DNA of 8,004 bases from DASXRA01 sp036506155 (GTDB lineage: Bacteria > Actinomycetota > Actinomycetes > Mycobacteriales > Jatrophihabitantaceae): assembly GCA_036506155.1 (NCBI GenBank), contig DASXSF010000118.1, forward strand, positions 1 to 8,004, read 5' to 3'. Shown here one piece after another: positions 1 through 5,451 of this stretch. Positions within the stretch are counted from its first letter, which is position 1; the number at the start of each line of letters is the position of its first letter. The position numbers and the translations under genes are program-made. Below the pieces are notes generated by a model. It was given only the letters and a program-made list of their open reading frames with translations. It was not told the origin of the DNA and made no database searches.

Positions 1-45
1 GGCGCGCTCTCCTGTGGAGGATGTGGCATTTAGCGAACGGCTCAT
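1..45 (-). CDS. Possible 5' end of a leftward gene (partial)
   Basis: Reading leftward, an ATG at 45-43 is preceded by AGGAGG (58-53) with a 7-base gap, a strong Shine-Dalgarno for this genome. The 15 codons in the window begin MSRSLNATSSTGERA and stay open to the edge. The ATG overlaps a TGA (44-42) as ATGA, a coupling style also used by the rightward operon. The visible part is too short to recognise a product, and its codons are less GC-rich at position three than those of the confident genes. A competing leftward frame (about 230 down to 1, containing LAADVAAALSG) is also open to the edge, so the frame is not certain. Confidence 0.35.
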   Translation of the reverse strand, partial: MSRSLNATSSTGERA

Positions 46-52
46 ACCGCCG

Positions 53-58
53 CCTCCT
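53..58 (-). promoter_or_regulatory. Shine-Dalgarno of the left-edge gene
   Basis: AGGAGG on the minus strand lies 7 bases before the ATG at 45. It is the main evidence that a gene starts at the left edge rather than ending there. Confidence 0.35.
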
Positions 59-534
59 CCGTCTCGTCGATCGTACGGCGGTCGGGATGCGCACGCACCC
101 CGAGAGCGCGGCGGCGACGTCCGCGGCCAACGACCGGGTCACCATCACGAACTCGGCAACCCCAGGGTCGGCCACCCGATCGTGCGCGAGCCGGCCAACG
201 CGAAGCTGAGCCACCAGGCCCGGCGCTCACACCAACAGCGTTCACCCGGCCTGCGCCACCCACCAGGCGATTGCGCATTACGAAACACGGAACATTCCCA
301 GGCCTGTCCGCACACGCGGGCAGTGGCCGCCGACCTCGACGCGCGACACAACGACAGCCGATCAGCCTCGGCGGCAGTTGCGAGGTGCCCGTCATGACGC
401 CGCCACCTGACTGGACGACGCGTCGCGCGCACGGCGATCGCGCCGCTGCCGCCGACGCAGCGGATGGTGAACACGTTGGGGGATCTGCGAGGCTGGCCCG
501 CAGGGGTTCGTCTCGTCGCCGCAGAACAGCGGGG

Positions 535-550
535 CCGGGTGCCTGCCCGG
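535..550 (-). terminator. Weak GC hairpin after the leftward gene
   Basis: CCGGG (535-539) and CCCGG (546-550) can pair around a 6-base loop, about 25 bases beyond the stop codon of the leftward 216-aa gene. There is no T-tract, and short GC stems are common by chance in such DNA, so this is only a candidate. Confidence 0.2.
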
Positions 551-574
551 ACTGCGGCCGCCCGTTGGTGTGAC

Positions 575-1225
575 TCAGGAGCCAACCGCCGCCAGCCGTT
601 CGGCTCCCGCGCGGAAGAATGCGACCATCTCGTCGACCGAGCTGATCTCGTCGATGGTTCGTATCGCCCCGAACGGCATGTTCCAGAAGCCGTCGCGTAC
701 CGGGGGTCCGTCATGCGGACCGACGTACGCGTACGGGCGCGAGACCTGCCCGTCCCCGGGTGACGCGCCGAAGTTCACGGCACCTACCGTGATGCCGACG
801 TCGAAGTGCTCCGGCCACATGATCGGCATCGTGCCCGGAGCGAAGCGCCGCAGGGCCGCGTCGGTCACCTCGTACCAGTCCGCGAGCAGCCGGGCCTGCT
901 CCGCATCGACTGCGAGCCGAGCGCCCAGGTCCAACGGCGTCGCGGGCGGGTAGACGCTTGCCGGCATTCCCGGCGTGATCCCGGCGAACGCGGCGGCCGC
1001 GCCGAGCGTCGTCAGCGGTGCCTCCCGCATCCCGGCTACGTCAACCACCACCAGGTGCGTGCCGGCGATACTCATCCGGCGCGTGCCGTGCGTCGTCGAG
1101 AAGCCACCCGCGGCGGGTCGCAGCGCGATCTCGCCAGTCTCGGCGTACTGGCCGGCGGCGAGGACGTGTTCGGCAACGCGGTGCAGAGCGTCGCGCGTGG
1201 TGGTCAGCAAGTCGGACGTGGTCAT
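575..1225 (-). CDS. Conserved-hypothetical type protein with WPEHFD motif (216 aa)
   Basis: Function is not recognised. The 216-aa protein starts MTTSDLLTTT; the ATG at 1225-1223 has GGGA 9 bases upstream. An in-frame ATG at 1303 would add 26 residues but would put the start inside the control region shared with the opposite gene, so the shorter form is preferred. It has no signal peptide or membrane segment. Residues 1-100 are an Ala-rich N-terminal part with short hydrophobic strands (THLVVVDVAG, about 56-65). The C-terminal half carries the striking segments W137-P-E-H-F-D142, N151-F-G-A-S-P-G-D158, Y165-A-Y-V-G-P170 and F180-W-N182. The clustered Glu, His, Asp and aromatic residues suggest a binding or active site, but that is inference. 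I have the impression of similar unnamed actinobacterial proteins but cannot name a Pfam family. It is divergent from the sugar-oxidation operon and shares its control region. Confidence 0.8.
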   Translation of the reverse strand: MTTSDLLTTTRDALHRVAEHVLAAGQYAETGEIALRPAAGGFSTTHGTRRMSIAGTHLVVVDVAGMREAPLTTLGAAAAFAGITPGMPASVYPPATPLDLGARLAVDAEQARLLADWYEVTDAALRRFAPGTMPIMWPEHFDVGITVGAVNFGASPGDGQVSRPYAYVGPHDGPPVRDGFWNMPFGAIRTIDEISSVDEMVAFFRAGAERLAAVGS

Positions 1226-1232
1226 GTCCTGA

Positions 1233-1293
1233 TGTCCCGCGTGGGCGGCTGGCGTTTCACGAGTCGTGAAACGTCTTGCATCGGCGCGGGACA
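1233..1293. repeat. Outer inverted-repeat pair, 9-base arms
   Basis: TGTCCCGCG (1233-1241) and CGCGGGACA (1285-1293) are exact reverse complements. Their dyad axis falls at 1263, exactly that of the inner palindrome. As a result both divergent transcripts would begin with the same CGCGGGACA segment shortly before their genes. On the leftward side this segment includes the probable Shine-Dalgarno GGGA. Chance is possible for a 9-base GC-rich repeat, but the shared axis makes it less likely. Confidence 0.55.
1253..1273. promoter_or_regulatory. Perfect palindrome, candidate operator
   Basis: CGTTTCACGA (1253-1262), a central G (1263) and TCGTGAAACG (1264-1273) form a flawless dyad with 10-base arms. 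It sits 27 bases upstream of the leftward start codon and 51 bases upstream of the rightward GTG, and is locally AT-richer than its surroundings. Size and symmetry fit a dimeric repressor or activator (LacI, TetR, GntR or IclR type); the family cannot be decided from the site. No second copy was noticed in the window. A terminator is unlikely because both neighbours start here rather than end. Confidence 0.65.
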
Positions 1294-1313
1294 GCACCTC
1301 CAAAGCCAGTGTG

Positions 1314-1318
1314 AGGAG
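1314..1318 (+). promoter_or_regulatory. Shine-Dalgarno fixing the GTG start of the SDR
   Basis: AGGAG lies 6 bases before GTG 1325-1327. The frame is open further upstream to 806, but that part overlaps the opposite gene and the control region, so this site decides the start. Confidence 0.8.
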
Positions 1319-1324
1319 AGCACC

Positions 1325-2146
1325 GTGAAGGGACTACAGGGCAAGGTCGGCATCGTCACCGGAGGCAGTTCCGGTATCGGTCAGGCAATCGCCATCCGGC
1401 TCGGCCAGGAGGCCGTCGACGTCGCGATCAACTACGTCGGACGCCCGGAAGGTGCCGAGGAGACACGGGAATCCATCCAGCACGGCGTCGACATCTGCAT
1501 GAAGCAGATGGCCGAGTCCGGCACCAGGCCGATCCTTGTCGAGGCGGACGTATCAAACGAGCAGCAGGTCACCGCGATGTTCGAGCGCGTGCTGGCCGAG
1601 TACGGCCGCGTCGACTTCCTCATCAACAACGCCGGCATCCAGGTCGCCGAGGACACCGACAAGCTATCGGCCGCGGACTTCGACCGCGTGCTCGCAGTGA
1701 ACCTGCGCGGCGCGTTCCTCTGCGCACAACAGGCGGTCCGGCACTTCCTCGACTCCGGACGCGGCGGCTCAATCGTCAACGTTTCGAGCGTGCACCAGGT
1801 CATCCCGAAGCCGCGCTTCGTCGGATACTCGGTGTCCAAGGGTGGGATGCAGAACCTTACCCACACACTGGCTCTCGAGTACGCGTCGCGCGGCATCCGG
1901 GTGAACGGCATCGGCCCGGGCGCGACCGTCACGCCGATCAACCGCTCGTGGATCGACGACCCGGTCAAGCGCGCCGCGGTGGAGAGCCACATCCCGATGC
2001 GGCGCGCCGGCGATGCCGAGGAGATGGCCGCTGTGACGGCGTTTCTGCTCTCCGACGAGGCGTCCTACATCACCGGGCAAACCATCTTCATCGACGGCGG
2101 CCTGACGTTGTTCCCGTCCTTCGAGACGACCTGGTCGTCGGAATGA
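1325..2146 (+). CDS. SDR family oxidoreductase, glucose 1-dehydrogenase-like (273 aa)
   Basis: A classical short-chain dehydrogenase/reductase, NAD(P)-dependent and cytoplasmic. The Rossmann motif T12-G-G-S-S-G-I-G19 is followed by the structural N101-N-A-G104 motif, N126, and the catalytic S155, Y168 and K172 (YSVSK). The C-terminal I-D-G-G (256-259) and the tail ending LTLFPSFETTWSSE resemble the subgroup annotated as glucose 1-dehydrogenase, which oxidises beta-D-glucose to gluconolactone; the true substrate is unknown. Residues 52-66 (about QHGVDICMKQMAESG) form a segment longer than in minimal SDRs, which I recall from some close relatives. GTG start with AGGAG 6 bases upstream. It is the first gene of the operon; its TGA overlaps the ATG of the cyclase gene (ATGA), implying translational coupling. 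A lactone product would fit the two downstream SMP-30 lactonases. Family is certain, substrate is inference. Confidence 0.93.
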   Translation: MKGLQGKVGIVTGGSSGIGQAIAIRLGQEAVDVAINYVGRPEGAEETRESIQHGVDICMKQMAESGTRPILVEADVSNEQQVTAMFERVLAEYGRVDFLINNAGIQVAEDTDKLSAADFDRVLAVNLRGAFLCAQQAVRHFLDSGRGGSIVNVSSVHQVIPKPRFVGYSVSKGGMQNLTHTLALEYASRGIRVNGIGPGATVTPINRSWIDDPVKRAAVESHIPMRRAGDAEEMAAVTAFLLSDEASYITGQTIFIDGGLTLFPSFETTWSSE

Positions 2147-3036
2147 GCTCGACGGTGACGACCTGGTGGCCGTCGAAGTACGGGGCGGGCGACGAAGCCG
2201 GCGCGCTGAACGAGATCACCCCGGCGAAGGTTCTCTCGGCTGTGGGCCTCGTCCGCCGGGGCATCGTGTACGACCTCGCGCACGTGCTGCACTCGGACAT
2301 CCCGGCCTTTCCCGGCCGGACGTTCCGCCAATACCTGACGACGAACTACCACCACATCAACCGCCGCCGGACGGACAGCGGCGGCGACGGCTGGGGACGC
2401 AACAACGTCAACTGGATCGTCGAGCAAGTGACGGCAACGCAGCAGATGGGCACGCACATGGACGCGCTCAACCACCTGCAGGTCGGCGACCGGACCTACA
2501 ACGGCTACCGGCTCGCCGACATCGTCGAGGACCACGGCACGAGCAAGCTAGGCGTCGACACGCTGCCGCAGATCGTGACGCGCGGTGTGCTCGTCGACGT
2601 CGCTGCCCGTCGAGGCGTGCCCTGGCTCGAACCCGGCGACGTTATCGGCCTGTCCGACGTGGCCGGTGTCGAAGTCCAGCCCGGCGACGCGGTGTTCTTT
2701 CACACCGGCTGGGGTTCGCTGTGGGGACTGGACACCGCGCGGTACGCCGCGGGTGAGCCCGGCCCCGGCATGGCCGTCGCCACCTGGCTGGCGGACCACA
2801 GTGTCTCACTCACCGGGTGCGACACGTGGAGCTACGGACCGGTGCCGGCGGAGGATCCGGCTGAACCGTTCGTCGTGCCGCAGACGCTCAACACGCACCA
2901 CGGCGTCGTCGTGGTGGAGAACCTGCGCCTGACCGAGATCGCCAAGGCCGGGCTTACCGAGTTCCTGCTCGTCATCTCACACGCCAAGCTGCGCGGTGCC
3001 ACCGGAGCGTGGGTCGCGCCGCTGGCGATCGTATGA
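2143..3036 (+). CDS. Cyclase family protein, kynurenine formamidase-like hydrolase (297 aa)
   Basis: Belongs to the metal-dependent cyclase family (Pfam Cyclase, PF04199), which includes bacterial kynurenine formamidase KynB and uncharacterised hydrolases of amides, lactones and cyclic compounds. The signature G103-T-H-M-D107-x-x-x-H111 is clear, and the C-terminal V-E259-N segment matches the conserved region with the distal Glu ligand. Two oddities versus KynB: the first His of HxGTHxDxxxH is Q101, and where a His is expected before the C-terminal Gly the protein reads V245-P-Q247 (H252 and H253 lie nearby). These may be subfamily traits or an altered metal site. At 297 aa it belongs to the longer branch of the family, with an N-terminal extension (WWPSKYGAGDEAGALNEIT). 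ATG 2143 overlaps the SDR stop; an in-frame extension back to 1948 is only a shadow of the SDR. No tryptophan-pathway neighbours, so kynurenine is an unlikely substrate. Confidence 0.88.
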   Translation: MSSTVTTWWPSKYGAGDEAGALNEITPAKVLSAVGLVRRGIVYDLAHVLHSDIPAFPGRTFRQYLTTNYHHINRRRTDSGGDGWGRNNVNWIVEQVTATQQMGTHMDALNHLQVGDRTYNGYRLADIVEDHGTSKLGVDTLPQIVTRGVLVDVAARRGVPWLEPGDVIGLSDVAGVEVQPGDAVFFHTGWGSLWGLDTARYAAGEPGPGMAVATWLADHSVSLTGCDTWSYGPVPAEDPAEPFVVPQTLNTHHGVVVVENLRLTEIAKAGLTEFLLVISHAKLRGATGAWVAPLAIV

Positions 3037-3040
3037 GGAG
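3036..3040 (+). promoter_or_regulatory. Shine-Dalgarno of the GMC gene
   Basis: AGGAG starts at the last base of the cyclase stop codon and lies 5 bases before ATG 3046. It fixes the start and shows tight operon packing. Confidence 0.8.
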
Positions 3041-3045
3041 TTGAC

Positions 3046-4622
3046 ATGAACGACCACTACGACGTCATCGTCATCGGATCCGGTGCCGGCGGCGGGACGA
3101 TGACCTACGCTCTCGCCCCGACCGGTGCAAAGGTGTTGCTGCTCGAACGCGGTGACTGGCTGCCCCGCGAGATTGAGAACTGGAGCCCGGCGGCCGTGTG
3201 GGCGGAGGGGCGCTACCACAACTCCGGCACCTGGACCGACCAGGACGGCAACGAGTTCGCGCCGAAGCAGAACTACTACGTCGGCGGAAACACCAAGTTC
3301 TACGGGGCCGTGCTCTTCCGCTTTCGGGAGCGCGACTTCGAGGCTATCCGGCACGTCGACGGCGTCTCGCCGGAATGGCCTATCAGATATGGTGATCTGG
3401 AACCGTGGTACGCCCGCGCCGAGCGGCTGTACCAGGTGCATGGCGAGCGCGGGCTCGACCCCACCGAGCCGCCTGCCGCCGACCCGTACCCGTTCCCGGC
3501 AATCAGCAACGAGCCGCGCATCGAGCAGCTCAGTCAGGACCTGCGCGCCGCCGGCCTTAAGCCGTTCCCGCTACCGAACGGCATCCTCATTAACGAGTCG
3601 GCGCCACAACGCTCGCTATGCGTGCGATGTGCGACGTGCGACGGCTACCCGTGCCTGGTGAACGGCAAGGCCGACTCGCAGATCGTCTGTGTCGAACCGG
3701 CACTGCAGTACCCGAACGTCACGCTGCGGACCCGGGCGCTGGTCACGCGGCTGGAGACCGACGCCTCCGGGCGCTCGGTGCAGCGGGTCGTCGTCGAACG
3801 TGACGGCACCGTCGAGACGTACTCGGCCGACGTCGTGGTGGTCGCGGGCGGCGCGATCAACTCGGCTGCGCTATTGCTGCGTTCGGCGAACGAGAAGCAC
3901 CCGGCCGGGCTGGGTAACTCCTCGGGCGTCGTCGGCCGGCATCTCATGTTGCACAACAACTCCTCGCTGATCGCGTTTTCCACAATGCCGAATCCGACGA
4001 AGTTCCAGAAGACCATAGGCATCAACGACTTCTACTTCGGTGACGGCGAATGGGACTACCCGCTCGGCGCGATGCAGATGCTCGGCAAGAGTGACGCGGT
4101 CCTGGTCGGCTTCGACGTCCCGGACGCGACTGACCCGGCCGACCTGGCCCGGCACTCGATCGACTTCTGGCTGACCACCGAGGACCTGCCGCTGCCGGAC
4201 AATCGGGTGACAGTGGGCGCGGACGGCGGCATTCGGCTCAGCTACACGCCAACGAACCTCGAGGCGCACCAACGGCTGCGCGATAGGTTCATGAGCCTGC
4301 TGGACGCGATGCACTGCCGGTCCGAGGTCTACGACAACCACTCCTACGCGGGCGGCCGGCTCGGCATCGGCGGAGTAGCCCACCAGAACGGCACGATCCG
4401 GTTCGGCACCGATTCGCGGATGTCGGCGCTCGATCTCGACTGCAAGCTGCACGACGTGGACAACGTCTACGTGGCCGACTCGAGCTTCTTCGTCTCGAGC
4501 ACGGCAGTGAACCCGACGCTCACGATCATCGCCAACTCGCTGCGTGTGGCCGAGAAAGTAGCGCAGCGGGTGGGCCGCACCACACTCGGCGCGGAGCCGC
4601 ACTCACCCGGGCGGGCACATGA
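3046..4622 (+). CDS. GMC family FAD-dependent oxidoreductase; stop codon missing (probable frameshift at 3' end)
   Basis: An FAD flavoprotein of the glucose-methanol-choline family, likely oxidising a sugar, glycoside or other alcohol. The N-terminal FAD motif is V9-I-G-S-G-A-G-G16, with E35 (LLLERG) for the adenosine ribose. A substrate/FAD segment is Y77-Y-V-G-G-N-T-K-F-Y-G87. A Cys-rich segment has C192, C195, C198 and C203 (CVRCATCDGYPC). The C-terminal catalytic region has H446 (GGVAHQNGT) and N489 (NPTLTIIAN), the His-Asn pair used by pyranose 2-oxidase and glycoside 3-oxidases. A normal C-terminus is reached near residue 511 (VAEKVAQRVG), but no stop follows in this frame: it stays open through the lactonase gene to 6579. 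The end given (TGA 4620-4622) is inferred, assuming one base is missing at about 4606-4615. No signal peptide. Substrate unknown; the neighbouring lactonases point to sugar oxidation. Confidence 0.88.
4590..4622 (+). other. Inferred one-base frameshift and lost ATGA junction
   Basis: In the GMC frame the sequence reads on past the next start as HDSRPAGR. One frame over, TGA 4620-4622 overlaps ATG 4619-4621 as ATGA, the junction type also seen at 2143-2146. Adding one base in the run CCCGGGCGGG (4606-4615) would give an ending like PHSPGAGT followed by that stop. Either a real mutation or a sequencing/assembly indel would produce this; the sequence alone does not separate them. Confidence 0.55.
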
Positions 4623-5446
4623 CAGCCGTCCTGCCGGTCGAGCGGGTGGGCCAGGTCGACGCGCACGAAGGACCGGTGTACGTGGGCGAAGCGCTGTACT
4701 TCACCAGTGTGCCGCGCGACCGGAGGGCCTGGATCAGACGGCTCGACCTCGCGGACCTGTCGGTCCGCACCGTCCCGGCCGACGTCGTGATGCCCAATGG
4801 CATGGTCGCCGGCCCGGACGGAACGCTCATCGTCTGCGACCAGGGCGGCCGGTCCGCGCCCGCCCGGCTGAGCCGGGTCGATCCGCGCACGGGCGCGACC
4901 TCCACCGTCGTCGACAGCTGGGACGGCCTGCCGCTGAACTCGCCGAACGACGCGGTCGTGAAGTCGGACGGGACGATCTGGTTCACCGACCCGTCCTACG
5001 GATTCCTGCAGGGTTTCCGGCCGGGCCCGCGCACCGGCGACTTCGTGTACCGCTTCGACCCGGCGCGCGGCCGATTGAGCGTCGTGGCCGACACCTTCGA
5101 CAAGCCGAACGGGCTCGCGTTCTCGCCCGACGAGCGCGTGCTCTATGTCGCCGACAGCGGCCGGCCGCGGCGCGTGGTCGCGTTCGACGTGGCCGGGGAC
5201 CGCCTCGTCCGGGAACGGGTCTTTGCGATCACGCCGAGCGGCGACCCGGACGGGCTCAAGACCGACCCTGCGGGCCACGTGTACGTGTCCGCAATGTCCG
5301 GCGTGCAGATCTACTCGCCGGTGGGCGAACACATTGGCGAGATCGAGGTGCCGGGTGCCGTCAACTTCGCGTTCGGCGACGACTTCCTCTACATCACCGC
5401 GGACACCGCCGTCTGGGCGGCTTCGCTCGACACGAAGGGAGCGTGA
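4619..5446 (+). CDS. SMP-30/gluconolactonase family lactonase (275 aa)
   Basis: A six-bladed beta-propeller, metal-dependent lactonase of the SMP-30/gluconolactonase/LRE family (regucalcin-like), opening an aldonolactone or similar ring in the cytoplasm. By comparison with regucalcin the metal ligands are E17 (HEGPVY), N164 (K-P-N-G-L-A) and D211 (D-P-D-G), with N110 (S-P-N-D) near the substrate. The repeats SDGTIWFTDPSYG (116-128) and SPDERVLYVADS (169-180) are typical propeller strands. Full family length and no signal peptide. It lies in a different frame from the GMC gene. ATG 4619 is the only plausible start, but upstream there is only GGGCGGG, a poor Shine-Dalgarno, so it probably relies on coupling to the GMC stop, which the inferred frameshift would disturb. 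It is a paralogue of the lactonase domain at the right edge, sharing LNSPND and the TDP motif. Confidence 0.9.
   Translation: MTAVLPVERVGQVDAHEGPVYVGEALYFTSVPRDRRAWIRRLDLADLSVRTVPADVVMPNGMVAGPDGTLIVCDQGGRSAPARLSRVDPRTGATSTVVDSWDGLPLNSPNDAVVKSDGTIWFTDPSYGFLQGFRPGPRTGDFVYRFDPARGRLSVVADTFDKPNGLAFSPDERVLYVADSGRPRRVVAFDVAGDRLVRERVFAITPSGDPDGLKTDPAGHVYVSAMSGVQIYSPVGEHIGEIEVPGAVNFAFGDDFLYITADTAVWAASLDTKGA
5437..5441 (+). promoter_or_regulatory. Shine-Dalgarno deciding the GlcG-cupin start
   Basis: GGGAG (within GAAGGGAG, 5434-5441) is 10 bases before ATG 5452. An in-frame GTG at 5443 overlapping the lactonase stop lies only 1 base after it, too close, so ATG 5452 is preferred. Confidence 0.6.
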
Positions 5447-5451
5447 CCGTC

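Larger units (their letters stand above)
46..574. other. Region without an assignable gene; spacer or decayed sequence
   Basis: Several frames are open here on both strands, but none looks like a protein. The 117-codon leftward frame ending at 42 and the overlapping 189-codon leftward frame are Arg/Gly/Pro/Ser-rich with poor third-position GC. Short leftward stretches look more coding-like, but they sit in different frames: around 520-490 (CGDETNPCGPASQIP) and around 190-105 (VMVTRSLAADVAAALSG). That pattern fits a frameshifted, decayed gene or gene ends, but no family was recognised. A locally AT-richer patch lies at about 270-300. No tRNA-like cloverleaf or large repeat was seen. Confidence 0.4.
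1226..1324. promoter_or_regulatory. Divergent intergenic control region
   Basis: These 99 bases separate the start codons of the leftward hypothetical gene and the rightward operon, so both promoters should lie here or just inside the genes. The centre is occupied by nested inverted repeats (1233-1293). No clear -35/-10 pair was found: TTGCAT at 1276-1281 could serve as a rightward -35, but no good -10 lies about 17 bases downstream. The layout suggests one regulator controlling both directions; no regulator gene is present in the window. Confidence 0.6.

Noticed and set aside
9..19. CTCC-TGT-GGAG hairpin at the left edge
   Set aside because: The arms are only four bases and it falls within the putative left-edge gene.
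289..298. GGAA-CA-TTCC small dyad in the left region
   Set aside because: Four-base arms are too short to support, and no gene start lies nearby.
575..1303. Longer form of the leftward gene starting at 1303
   Set aside because: The extra 26 residues would be encoded by the palindromic control region and run close to the opposite Shine-Dalgarno; ATG 1225 fits better.
806..1324. Upstream extension of the SDR reading frame
   Set aside because: It overlaps the opposite-strand gene and the control region, is Arg-rich, and a good Shine-Dalgarno supports GTG 1325.
1948..2142. Upstream extension of the cyclase frame
   Set aside because: It lies entirely over the SDR gene and reads as shadow sequence; ATG 2143 forms the usual ATGA overlap.
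3871..5332. Long minus-strand open frames over the GMC and lactonase genes
   Set aside because: No recognisable motifs, and they mirror well-supported plus-strand genes.
4623..5451. A real protein linker joining the GMC enzyme to GlcG-cupin
   Set aside because: The same DNA clearly encodes a complete SMP-30 lactonase in another frame with all metal ligands; the GMC-frame translation is low-complexity Arg/Gly/Pro sequence.
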